Shown here: piece after piece, positions 1-7,365 of the stretch
Layout of the letters: each line of letters begins with the position of its first letter
How positions within the stretch are numbered: position 1 is the stretch's first letter
Assembly (NCBI GenBank): GCA_009668925.1
Contig: SBEK01000073.1
Span: forward strand, 1-17,877
Direction of reading: 5' to 3'
DNA: 17,877 bases
Source of the DNA: Deltaproteobacteria bacterium
GTDB lineage: Bacteria; Desulfobacterota; Syntrophia; Syntrophales; Smithellaceae
Made by a program: the position numbers and the translations under genes
Notes under the pieces: model-generated
Databases searched by the model: none
Told to the model about the DNA's origin: nothing
The model's input: the letters and a program-made list of their open reading frames with translations, nothing else

Positions 1-17
1 GGGAAAAGGAGAACACA

Positions 18-2117
18 ATGACCAGTCATGAAGCTTTCTTGGTAAATTCTCTTAAAGATAAATATATTAATTCGGACAACAAAGCTTGCTTTTACGAGCG
101 GGAGAAGGTGCTGAACCGAATCGGGAAAATGAATTATCTGAAGAAGCCGGGCTACGCGGGGATTCTCGCCGAGATGCTGGGTGAGGCATCCACCCCCATT
201 GAGGACGAAGATGTCTTTGCCGGCCGGATGGTGGAGGCCCTGCCCGAGCAGCGCTGGCGGGTTCCCAACGTGGACGTCATGACCAATCCCGGACACCTTC
301 ATTTCAACTGGGGCGAAATCCTCACGCTGGGCGTGGGCGGCATTCTGGAGAAGATCGAGCGCCGGGCGGGAGAATTGGGCGACCACACGTCGCGGGCCTT
401 TGCCAAAAACGCCGCGATTCAGGTCGCGGCGGTGGATGCCTTCGTCAAGCGCTATGCTGCGGCGGCTGGAATGAAGGCCGCCGAGTCCGATGCGGAGGCG
501 GGACAGCGCTTTACGCGGATGGCCCGGGCCCTGGAGGTCGTGCCGATGAAGCCCGCCTACGATCTTTTCTCGGCTCTGCAGGGGATCTGGATCCTGCACA
601 TGATTGCCAGCTGCTACGCCGGGGCGCGCGATTATGGCTTCGGCCGGATCGACCAGTACCTGCTGCCTTATTACGAAAAAGATCTGGCCCGCGGGGTCTA
701 CTCGCCAGAGGAGGCGGATGCCTTGCTGGCCTTCTTTCTGATGAAGCCGAACGAAATCTGCGGACTCGGAAGCTACAATCATAAAGTGAAGCCCATCCCC
801 AGCGTGGCGAGCAAGCAGTACCTGACCATAGGCGGTTGTGACGTAAACGGCGTATCTCAGGCCAACGCCTTGTCGTTTGCCTTTCTCCGGGCGGAGGAAA
901 TCTCCAACATGCCGGAACCGGTTGTGGTGGCGCGCTTCGATCCCCAGGCGGACCCCGCTTTTGCGGATCAGGTTTACCGCACCATGTCCGTGGTGACCGA
1001 CAAGATGCACGCCTACAACGATCGGCTTATCTTCAACGCCCTGAAGCGCCGGGGTCTGCCGGAGGAGATTGCGGCAGACTTCACCTTTTCCGGCTGCTGC
1101 AACGTTGAAGTTAATCACCGCACGATCCGCAATGAATGGTATTTCCCCACGCCGGAATGGCTGTGCGAGGCGCTCGGGGTTATCGGGAAGGAACCGGTGC
1201 CCGCCTGTCAATCCATGGATGAGATCGTGCAGGCTTTGAAAAATACGGCGCGCCGCCACATGGAAGAGCAGCTGGACATGGAAGTGGCCAACGCCTCTTC
1301 CTGGCGTGTGCTGGACCAGCGCGGCCACACGTTTGACGCCATGTTCATGGGCGAATGCGCCGACCGCTGCCGCTATCCCCTGGAAGGAGGCGTGGATTTC
1401 CATCTGATTGACGCCTATTTTACCGGAGCCGCCACGGTGATCGATTCGCTTTCGGCCATCGACCGGCTGGTCTTTCGCGAGAAGCGCTTCAGCCTTGAAG
1501 AGTTTGTGCAGATTTTGAAGGACAACTACCAGGGGCAGCCGCTCCTTGCAGCCCAGCTGAAAAACAAGTTCCCCAAATTCGGCAATGATGACGAGGAGGG
1601 CGACCGCTACGCGGCGCCGGCGATGAATGCGCTTCTGGATGTGCTCGACGAAATGAACTGGCCGCAAGGCTACATCCCGGTCGGCGGGTTCTATTCCCTG
1701 CATCACCATAACGATTTCGGCTGGGAACTTTGCGCCACGCCGGACGGAAGAATGGCGGGCGAACCATTCAGCGAAAACCAGTCGCCCGTGTACGGCGCGG
1801 ATAAGAAAGGCGTCACGGCTCTCTTGAGCTCTCTTTCCAAGCTGCCTTTCCACCGCACGCCCTGCGGCGGGGTGAACCTGACTTTCTCGTCGCCGGTGAC
1901 TCCGGAACTGCTGGCATCGCTTGTCGAGTCTTATTTCAAAATGGGCGGTCTCCACATTGCCGTTACAGTGGTGGATCGGAAGACGCTGGAGGCGGCGCTG
2001 GTCAACCCTGAGAAATACAGAACCCTCACCGTGCGGCTGTTCGGCTTCAGTGAGTATTTTGTCTACCTGTCCGAGTGGCAGCAGAAGGAATTCCTGGCGC
2101 GAACGGCTCTCAATTAG
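18..2117 (+). CDS. Divergent glycyl radical enzyme (pyruvate formate-lyase family), substrate unknown
   Basis: 699-aa protein of the PFL/glycyl radical enzyme family, acting in the cytosol under anoxia by thiyl-radical chemistry on an unknown substrate. Seen: PFL-domain landmarks GFGRIDQYLLPYYEKDL (about residues 206-222), a candidate catalytic loop SGCCNVE with C360/C361 and E364, TPDGRMAGEP in the C-terminal third, and a C-terminal radical loop VRLFGFSEYF with the probable radical Gly at G676, 23 residues from the end. Both loops are atypical: most non-PFL members have GCxE and R-V-x-G-Y. The tandem Cys recalls PFL Cys418-Cys419, but the surroundings are not PFL-like. The protein is shorter than the usual 760-860 aa. 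The start is set by AAGGAG at 6-11, six bases before ATG. A matching activase lies downstream, beyond an insertion sequence. It does not look like AssA/BssA or CutC. Family sure; reaction unknown. Confidence 0.93.
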   Translation: MTSHEAFLVNSLKDKYINSDNKACFYEREKVLNRIGKMNYLKKPGYAGILAEMLGEASTPIEDEDVFAGRMVEALPEQRWRVPNVDVMTNPGHLHFNWGEILTLGVGGILEKIERRAGELGDHTSRAFAKNAAIQVAAVDAFVKRYAAAAGMKAAESDAEAGQRFTRMARALEVVPMKPAYDLFSALQGIWILHMIASCYAGARDYGFGRIDQYLLPYYEKDLARGVYSPEEADALLAFFLMKPNEICGLGSYNHKVKPIPSVASKQYLTIGGCDVNGVSQANALSFAFLRAEEISNMPEPVVVARFDPQADPAFADQVYRTMSVVTDKMHAYNDRLIFNALKRRGLPEEIAADFTFSGCCNVEVNHRTIRNEWYFPTPEWLCEALGVIGKEPVPACQSMDEIVQALKNTARRHMEEQLDMEVANASSWRVLDQRGHTFDAMFMGECADRCRYPLEGGVDFHLIDAYFTGAATVIDSLSAIDRLVFREKRFSLEEFVQILKDNYQGQPLLAAQLKNKFPKFGNDDEEGDRYAAPAMNALLDVLDEMNWPQGYIPVGGFYSLHHHNDFGWELCATPDGRMAGEPFSENQSPVYGADKKGVTALLSSLSKLPFHRTPCGGVNLTFSSPVTPELLASLVESYFKMGGLHIAVTVVDRKTLEAALVNPEKYRTLTVRLFGFSEYFVYLSEWQQKEFLARTALN

Positions 2118-2145
2118 CGTAGTGTGTCAGAAATACCTTTCTGTC

Positions 2146-2241
2146 ATAACCTGTCAGGTCACGCGTAACCTTTCAGGTCACGCGTTCCGGGCTCGACCCG
2201 GCTTGTGCCCTCGCGTGACCTCGCGTGACCTTCAGGTTATT
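2146..2241. repeat. Large imperfect palindrome after the GRE gene
   Basis: Two direct copies of TCAGGTCACGCGT (2154-2166, 2173-2185) are mirrored by two CGCGTGACCT copies (about 2212-2231), and the outer edges ATAACCTG and AGGTTAT also pair. The whole could fold as one long hairpin 30 nt past the GRE stop. It has no clean U-tract, so a termination role is possible but not shown; it could equally be a mobile REP-type repeat or an mRNA-stabilising structure. Confidence 0.6.
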
Positions 2242-2264
2242 AGGTTATCAGGGTAAATCCAGAC

Positions 2265-2291
2265 GTCGTCCCCGCGGAGGCGGGGAACCAG
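2265..2291. repeat. REP-like palindrome
   Basis: The palindrome TCCCCGCGGAGGCGGGGA has 7-bp arms around a GGAG loop. It is a variant of the exact repeat seen at 15111-15138 and, inverted, around 14877-14902. Confidence 0.75.
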
Positions 2292-2302
2292 TTCTTTAAT
2301 TG

Positions 2303-2474
2303 CTGGATTCCCCCGGCATGCGCCGGGCTTCGCTGCCTTCCAGGCTGTGTCGTAATAGCAGGATTCGGCATAAAGGCTGTCATACCGGGCGAAGGCCGGT
2401 ATCCAGAGCGAATTGATTTCCTGGATTCCCCCGGCATGCGCCGGGCTTCGCTGCCTTCCAGGCTGTGTCGTAAT
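2303..2474. repeat. 54-nt exact direct repeat pair (2303-2356 and 2421-2474) with REP between
   Basis: The two 54-nt units are identical base for base. Each begins CTGGATTCCCCCGG, holds a CCCGG/CCGGG palindrome, and ends CCAGGCTGTGTCGTAAT. That 3' end closely matches the terminal sequence of the adjacent insertion sequence (CAGACTGTGTCATAAT). A further palindrome at 2379-2406 (ACCGGGCGAAGGCCGGT) lies between them. This suggests old insertion ends or a repeated REP-plus-end module. Confidence 0.85.
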
Positions 2475-2483
2475 TATTATTTC

Positions 2484-2520
2484 GTCATTCCGGACAAGCG
2501 AAGCGCGATCCGGAATCCAG
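2484..2520. repeat. REP-like palindrome, long-loop variant
   Basis: Arms ATTCCGGA and TCCGGAAT surround a loop containing AAGCGAAGCGCGA. A near copy is at 14828-14864, which marks this as a dispersed family of the genome. Confidence 0.75.
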
Positions 2521-2551
2521 TATTATTAATGCGTTCTGGATTCCCGCCTTC

Positions 2552-4279
2552 CAGACTGTGTCATAATAGCCTGCGGAATTAAGATTTACCGTTCTTTGAC
2601 AACAAAATATTAGAAGTGATTTTCTAAAAGCATATCGGCGAAGGATGATCCGTTATTGATGGCCGATTTTCGGTGCAGCAGTGCTTAATTCATTCGGATC
2701 GGCGTTGTTGGATGGGGTGGCTGTCAGCAACAAGCCCTCGCGGAGGTTCGGAATCGCAATTTGTTGATCAGAACATCAACGCCGAAGATCGTAATCATGC
2801 GTGCGATGTTGAAGCATGTGGCCAGAATGGAAGTCTCAGCTTGAACCCCTTTTCGTCCTCTCAGTAGAAAGGCATCTGTTTTTAGATTCCGTTTAATATG
2901 ACCAAAAGGATGTTCCACTCTCATCTTCCTTCTGGCATAAATCTCTTGAGAAGCGGTTTCCAAATACTGAGCCTCCAGTTTCTCTTTTGTCTCTTCGTTG
3001 GGCAAGCGGACAAGATTTCGACCTCTTTCGGATGTTGTACACTCTCCATAATGTTTGCAGTTATGACAGTGTTTTTTGTCCTCCATCCGATACTGACGCC
3101 TTCTGTTGACCGTATATGTATGGCTGTAGCGCAGTTTGTGGCCTTCGGGACATATGTAGCAATCCTGTTTCGCGTCATAAGTGAAGCAGTCTTTACCGAA
3201 GGGTCTTGGCTCTTCATGCAATGCTTGGCGCTGGGTCGGTACAACGACTTTGATGTTTTGCTGATCTATCTTAACCAGTTCTTGAGTGTTGGCGTATCCG
3301 GCATCGGCGCAGGCAGTCTGACAAGGAGTGGGGAGTATCTCATTGGCCTGATCGATTTGCCTGGCAAATTGTTTCGAGTCATTTGTATCGCCAACGGCTT
3401 CTGCATTGAGGATGAGGCCATTTTCATCATCCACGACGATCTGAACGTTATGGGAAGCATGATTTCCTTGCGGACTGTGCATGATGGCGCAATCAGGATC
3501 GGTTTGGTTCACGACATCCTTATTAATATCGAGGATCTCTTTGATTCGTTCCTTCAACGTCTGCGTCTTTGAAAGCTCTTGATCCATCGTTACGTAAGAA
3601 CCCATCCCTTCTTCACGACGATCCGCAGTTTCGCAATCTCTAAGCAGTTGATCAACGCGCTCATCAAGTTCCCGAAGAAGTCGCTGATAGTACTTTCGCT
3701 GGTAGCTTTTACTTCGGCTTGCATTGGCTCGTATCTTCGTTCCGTCTACGAACAGGACGTTGCCCGTTATCAAATTCAAATCAATGCATACCAGAGCGCT
3801 TTGACGCAAAACCTTTCTCAACGCTGATTTATTCTTGCGGCGAAACTCTGCAATGGTTTTATGGTCCGGTTTGAGGCCACCCATCAGCCAAATGAAAGCA
3901 ATATTATGATGGCATTCCCTTTCCAGCTTTCGTGAGCTCTTCACCCCGTAGGAATACCCGTAAACCAGGAGCTTGAACATACTCACAGGATCGTACTCCG
4001 AATTGCCTACCTTGCCGGGATTGAGTTCGATTCCCAGTTCTCTGAAGTTCAGCGCTTCCACAAAAGCATCGTAGGCCCTCACCGGGTTATCCTTGGAAAC
4101 ATACTCCTCGATACTCTGCGGCATCAACTCCATTTGATAACGGTCACCATATCGATATGCCATTCGTCATCTCCTTTGAGAGCGTTCTAGCATACCGATA
4201 TGGTTGTGCCATCAATTTTCGCTTCTTCTAATATTTTATTGTCAAAGAACAATTTATATCTTAATTATGACACAGTCTG
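2552..4279 (-). mobile_element. IS1182-family insertion sequence, about 1.73 kb
   Basis: A single transposase gene is enclosed by inverted ends. The outermost 16 bp, CAGACTGTGTCATAAT (2552-2567), is repeated exactly in inverse at 4264-4279. An inner 26-bp block (2591-2616 versus 4225-4250) matches at 25 of 26 positions. The left end has about 12 extra bases between the blocks. Flanks are CTGGATTCCCGCCTT on the left and TGCGCGGGAATGAC on the right, the two halves of a REP palindrome, so the element inserted in a REP loop. No clear target duplication was found. Outer limits are inferred; the inner 26-bp block alone could be the true termini. Confidence 0.8.
2724..4163 (-). CDS. IS1182-family DDE transposase
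   Basis: 479-aa transposase that cuts and joins DNA at the element's ends. An N-terminal DUF772/InsH-like region (about residues 15-115, with the MFKLLVYGYSYG and KPDHKTIAEFRRKN stretches) is followed by a DDE nuclease fold. Likely catalytic residues are D140 (in VLFVDGTKIRANA), D287 (in ACADAGYAN) and E417 (in RRKMRVEHPFGHIK). A Cys cluster at C335, C338, C366, C369 and C375 looks like the zinc-ribbon insertion found in this family. The ATG is preceded on the minus strand by AAAGGAG at a good distance. The frame is intact and of full family length, so the element may still be active. Its base composition is visibly less GC-rich than the neighbouring GRE and hem genes. Confidence 0.95.
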   Translation of the reverse strand: MAYRYGDRYQMELMPQSIEEYVSKDNPVRAYDAFVEALNFRELGIELNPGKVGNSEYDPVSMFKLLVYGYSYGVKSSRKLERECHHNIAFIWLMGGLKPDHKTIAEFRRKNKSALRKVLRQSALVCIDLNLITGNVLFVDGTKIRANASRSKSYQRKYYQRLLRELDERVDQLLRDCETADRREEGMGSYVTMDQELSKTQTLKERIKEILDINKDVVNQTDPDCAIMHSPQGNHASHNVQIVVDDENGLILNAEAVGDTNDSKQFARQIDQANEILPTPCQTACADAGYANTQELVKIDQQNIKVVVPTQRQALHEEPRPFGKDCFTYDAKQDCYICPEGHKLRYSHTYTVNRRRQYRMEDKKHCHNCKHYGECTTSERGRNLVRLPNEETKEKLEAQYLETASQEIYARRKMRVEHPFGHIKRNLKTDAFLLRGRKGVQAETSILATCFNIARMITIFGVDVLINKLRFRTSARACC

Positions 4280-4315
4280 TGCGCGGGAATGACAACTTTG
4301 GTGATACGGTTTAAC

Positions 4316-4350
4316 ATTATGATACAGTCTCTTCGCGGGAATGACAAAAT
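4316..4350. repeat. Second solo IS right end plus REP half
   Basis: ATTATGATACAGTCT (4316-4330) resembles the IS right end at 4264-4279 (ATTATGACACAGTCTG). Like it, it runs into a REP half, CGCGGGAATGACA. No transposase accompanies this copy, so it looks like a relic of a second insertion or a duplicated end. Confidence 0.6.
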
Positions 4351-4425
4351 ATAGCGTTAGATATCCTTAACATTATGTAAAGAAACATTAGACGCATTAC
4401 ATTAGCGGGGGCTTTGCGGGCGGCG

Positions 4426-5334
4426 ATGACGATCACGGGAATTGTATACGACATCCAGCGCTATTCCATCCACGATGGTCCGGGAATCAGGACCACTGTA
4501 TTCCTGAAGGGCTGCCCGCTTTGCTGCCATTGGTGCCACAATCCCGAGGGGATTATTGCAGCCTCGGAAATTTCCTTCCTGAAGGACAAATGCACACTCT
4601 GCGGCTCTTGTGCCGCCGCCTGTCTCCAGGGCTGCCACACCATCACAGCGGATGAACACTTATATGACCGGGAAGCCTGCACCCGCTGCGGATCATGCGT
4701 GCAGGCCTGCTGTTTTGGCGCTCTGGAAACGGTCGGAAGCGAAATGACCGCAAAGCAGGTGGTTGCCGAGGCGGAAAGAGACCGTGTGTTTTTCGAGACC
4801 AGCGGCGGCGGGATAACCTTGTCCGGCGGTGAGCCCTTATTCCAGCCGGCCTTCGCGGAGGCCATTTTGAAGCTGGCCCATGAACGGGGCCTTTCCACCT
4901 GTGTCGAGACCAGCGGGTTTTGCAGTGAAGAGGTCCTGCGCCGGATCATGGAACAGGTGGATCTTTTCCTGTACGACGTGAAGGAGACCGATCCGCTGCG
5001 CCACCTGGAATTCACGGGTGTTTCTAACGAGCGCATTTTACGCAATCTGCGGATGCTGGCGGAGGCGGGACGGCAGCTGATCCTCCGGTGCCCCCTGGTT
5101 CCGGGTAAAAACGACCGAAGAGATCATGCGTTCGCCATCGCATCGTTGGCCGATTCGCTCCCGGGAGTTCTGAGCATCGAGCTCGAGCCCTACCATCCCC
5201 TCGGTGTGTCCAAGAGTCTGCGTCTGGGCCGAAGGGCCGCCTACGACCGGGATTCCTTTATGAAGAAGGAAGAGGCCGAATTCCTGGCGAAGATCATTCG
5301 CGGGAATACCGCCGTGCCCGTCATCGTGAAATAA
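4426..5334 (+). CDS. Glycyl radical enzyme activating enzyme (radical SAM)
   Basis: 302-aa radical SAM activase that would abstract H from the glycyl residue of its partner GRE, using SAM and a [4Fe-4S] cluster. Seen: the N-terminal family signature IHDGPGIRTTVFLKGC, the radical SAM motif C30-x3-C34-x2-C37 followed by HNPEG, two ferredoxin-type Cys clusters (C56/C59/C62/C66 and C85/C88/C91/C95), and SGGEP at 133-137 for SAM binding. The double-ferredoxin insert is typical of activases of non-PFL GREs. ATG at 4426 fits the family's usual N-terminus; an in-frame TTG at 4414 adds four residues. Neither has a strong ribosome binding site, perhaps because inserted sequence replaced the native upstream region. 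The natural partner is the GRE at 18-2117 on the same strand. Confidence 0.93.
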   Translation: MTITGIVYDIQRYSIHDGPGIRTTVFLKGCPLCCHWCHNPEGIIAASEISFLKDKCTLCGSCAAACLQGCHTITADEHLYDREACTRCGSCVQACCFGALETVGSEMTAKQVVAEAERDRVFFETSGGGITLSGGEPLFQPAFAEAILKLAHERGLSTCVETSGFCSEEVLRRIMEQVDLFLYDVKETDPLRHLEFTGVSNERILRNLRMLAEAGRQLILRCPLVPGKNDRRDHAFAIASLADSLPGVLSIELEPYHPLGVSKSLRLGRRAAYDRDSFMKKEEAEFLAKIIRGNTAVPVIVK

Positions 5335-5419
5335 TCATTCTAACAAGAATTAATATCTCGTGAGTGCTTGGGCAACTCCGGCGACATTATATTCTACTCC
5401 GCAATCCGGCAGCCGTCTT

Positions 5420-5456
5420 GTGCTGAAAAACCGTATGTCGTTCGGTTTTTCAGTAC
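5420..5456. repeat. Inverted repeat, possible attenuated terminator
   Basis: CTGAAAAACCG (5423-5433) and CGGTTTTTCAG (5443-5453) pair perfectly around a 9-nt loop, with three further outer pairs (one G-U). It lies about 85 nt after the activase stop. The downstream tail has only short T runs, so it is a weak terminator candidate or a protein-binding palindrome. Confidence 0.5.
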
Positions 5457-5560
5457 AAATCCTTTTCTCTCGCATGAAACAATTATCTGTTTCTCGACTT
5501 AATCCAAGCTAACTATCAGGAACCAAAGCAGATAACGAATTCACAATCTTTGCACGTTTA

Positions 5561-5579
5561 TTGGCATGAATATGGCAAT
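5561..5579 (+). promoter_or_regulatory. Candidate sigma-54 promoter
   Basis: TTGGCATGAATATGGCAA has GG and GC exactly ten bases apart, as in the -24/-12 consensus. The -24 half (TTGGCA) is good, while the -12 half is TGGC rather than TTGC. It would start transcription about 160 nt upstream of the gene at 5749. A match this short can occur by chance. Confidence 0.3.
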
Positions 5580-5748
5580 TTTAAAAATGAAAGCAAAAGA
5601 GCGATTTCATGCAGGTCTATGACGGTTGCGGTGAGCAACCTGACGCAAAAAAGATCGGGCCTGCGTGACGCCGCAAGTGAACACACATGCTGAATTCGTT
5701 CGGAAAGGACGAAGACACCAGATAAAGAAGGAGACAGGAGGTTGGATT

Positions 5749-6306
5749 ATGGAGGTTAAAGGAACAGCGATTGTTGCTATTCCCGAATTCATTGTCAAAA
5801 AATTTGGGAAAAAAGGATTGGAGCGCTGGTTGGCGGCCATTAATGAAAAAGCCCGCAAGGTTTATGAAGGTAATATCCTGGTCGGAAACTGGTATCCGGT
5901 AACGGAAATCATGCATGAGCCTACGCAAAAAATGTGTGATTTGTTTTACCAGGGAGATGTGAGGGGCGCCCGGGAAGGCGGGCGGTACAGCGCCGAATTG
6001 GCGCTGAGAGGAATTTATCGGATTTTTGTCAAATTTGGATCTCCTGAAGTTTTGATCCGTCGGGCCAGTAATGCCTTCGGCAGTTATTATCAGCCAAGTG
6101 AAATAAAAATGGTGTCCCAGGAAGGCAAAAAGGCCGTTATGCACATTACCAAATTTCCGGAAGCGTCATACCTGGTTGAAAACCGCATCGCCGGCTGGAT
6201 AGAAGGGGCCCTGGAAATCAGCGGCTGTAGAAATGTGAGCGTCCAGATCACCCAATCTCTGGCCAAAGGTGCTCCGTACACGGAAATTAGCGCTTCCTGG
6301 GATTAA
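5749..6306 (+). CDS. Hypothetical protein, possibly V4R/DUF2378-like fold
   Basis: 185-aa soluble protein without signal peptide or membrane segment. The start is set by AGGAGG at 5736-5741, seven bases before ATG; the longer open frame from 5665 has no such site. Seen: a helical middle (about residues 65-110) with a GARYSAE-like stretch (GREGG/RYSAELALRG) and an FGSYYQ turn, then a C-terminal half ending in ISASWD. The ending and the helix-then-sheet layout recall the V4R / heme-NO-binding-like small-molecule domains and the DUF2378 group common in deltaproteobacteria. That assignment is by impression only, and no ligand residues can be named. It stands alone, with a possible sigma-54 promoter upstream. 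It is a real gene; its function is unknown. Confidence 0.75.
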   Translation: MEVKGTAIVAIPEFIVKKFGKKGLERWLAAINEKARKVYEGNILVGNWYPVTEIMHEPTQKMCDLFYQGDVRGAREGGRYSAELALRGIYRIFVKFGSPEVLIRRASNAFGSYYQPSEIKMVSQEGKKAVMHITKFPEASYLVENRIAGWIEGALEISGCRNVSVQITQSLAKGAPYTEISASWD

Positions 6307-6708
6307 AGGAGATGACTTTTGTTCCCGGATTCGTTACCTCCATCACCGTTTCCGAAAATGGCGGGAATGAGGCGGCAGGGCGCATCCTTTAAAATGAGAT
6401 TCCTGAGAAGTGCCGTTTGAGGCCAAACCGCGACCTGATCTGTTCTCAAGGCTATCATGACAGCGCTATTTTCTTGCCAAAACACGCGATTGGTTCAAAG
6501 AAAGGCCGCTTCTCGGGAATCAAAATAGCAATTCGTTTTGCTTCAATCAAACTGCCGGGCAGCGTCCGGAGGATTTGCGTTTCGAAAGGCCGCGGTTTTT
6601 CGAATTGATCGCGTCGCTTGTAGAAGGCGATTTTAAAGATGCTGATCGGCAAAAGATCAGCTGTCAATCCGGAATTCACGCGATCCTCTGCCGGCGCGCG
6701 TAAAAGCA
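6307..6708 (+). other. Intergenic stretch, no recognisable gene
   Basis: About 400 bases. All frames on both strands give only short, compositionally odd peptides without ribosome binding sites. One plus-strand frame around 6595-6700 reads protein-like (FELIASLVEGDFKDADRQK) but has no start and meets a stop quickly, so a decayed gene is possible and not demonstrable. Confidence 0.4.
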
Positions 6709-6942
6709 TCATACCTTCCGGATGAATTCCAGACAACTGTGTATCGGCAGGAGATATTGACCGTGCAGTTTGCAGATGCCGCCGTCGCCGCGGGAACTGC
6801 CCCGGACGGAGCTGAGGGCGTTTATTCCTTTGAAATGCTCCTCCAACACGGCAGGGTCGTTGTTGAAGTGATCGCAGTGTCCGCACGAGCGCGAATCCGA
6901 TGCGTCCCGAGCGCTGAAGGATAATGAGCGGAATAGGTTCAT
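6709..6942 (-). CDS. Small cysteine-motif protein (C-x2-C ... C ... C)
   Basis: 77-aa protein with a Cys arrangement that could bind metal: C20-G-H-C23, C57 (in GDGGICKLH) and C70 (in LLPIHSC). The pattern CxxCxxFxxD, then a short Leu/Ser-rich middle, then GxCxxHxxYL and a final Cys resembles small uncharacterised proteobacterial proteins I have seen with the same skeleton. The start is ATG at 6942, with a weak AAGG upstream on the minus strand. There are no partner genes next to it. The plus-strand frames here are less protein-like. Function unknown. Confidence 0.55.
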   Translation of the reverse strand: MNLFRSLSFSARDASDSRSCGHCDHFNNDPAVLEEHFKGINALSSVRGSSRGDGGICKLHGQYLLPIHSCLEFIRKV

Positions 6943-7142
6943 GCCGGTACCTTACCGGATAAAGTTCCCGGAATCAACAAGGATCGCTGGGCAAGGATTT
7001 GTATAAGCGGAACGATTAAAGAACTGAATTTTTGTCGGGGCGGGTTGTCAGCCGTTAGCTCGTGCGTGCTCATGGCAATGTCAAGAAGGCGCCGGGCCGG
7101 GAGAAGGAGGCGCATCACCAACCAGGCGCGCAGCTTCTGTCC

Positions 7143-7274
7143 TTATTTGGGCGTTACAGCCACAAACTGACTGTTGTCGCCCCGCTTAACAAGCAGCAGG
7201 ATATTTCCGCTTCCCCTGGCTTTCCCGGCCAGGTTCACAAACCCATCAACCGTTTTGACCGGTCCCGACGGCAT
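7143..7274 (-). pseudogene. Remnant of a DegP/HtrA-type serine protease C-terminus (PDZ domain)
   Basis: A 43-codon minus-strand frame reads PVKTVDGFVNLAGKARG, then ILLLVKRGDNSQFVAVTPK and stop. This fits the last strand-helix-strand of the second PDZ domain in Do-like proteases (pattern PVKSV-D-F ... KA-K-G ... LLLV-RG--TRFVAL). Upstream the frame has another ATG five codons earlier and then a stop, and no protease domain exists nearby, so this is the tail of a lost gene. Seen: the reading frame and stop. Inferred: family and decay. Confidence 0.6.
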
Positions 7275-7365
7275 GTTTGTTTGTTGCATTCAAATCGCGC
7301 CTTTGATAAAATCACAAACAGTCGTTGCCGCAGATCACCAAACAATTCAAGGAAAGGAGAGAAAG

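Larger units (their letters stand above)
5335..5748 (+). other. Intergenic stretch without a gene
   Basis: About 410 bases with no convincing coding sequence on either strand. It holds a perfect-stem inverted repeat near 5420-5456 and a sigma-54-like site at 5561-5579, both listed separately. The rest is comparatively AT-rich and shows nothing recognisable. Confidence 0.6.

Noticed and set aside
18..2117. Alkyl- or benzylsuccinate synthase (AssA/BssA), expected in Smithella-like organisms
   Set aside because: The protein is about 150 residues too short, the loop sequences differ, and no small BssB/BssC-type subunits lie nearby.
2898..3572. A 224-aa plus-strand open frame opposite the transposase gene
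   Set aside because: It is antisense to a clear full-length DDE transposase and has no family features or ribosome binding site; a shadow frame.
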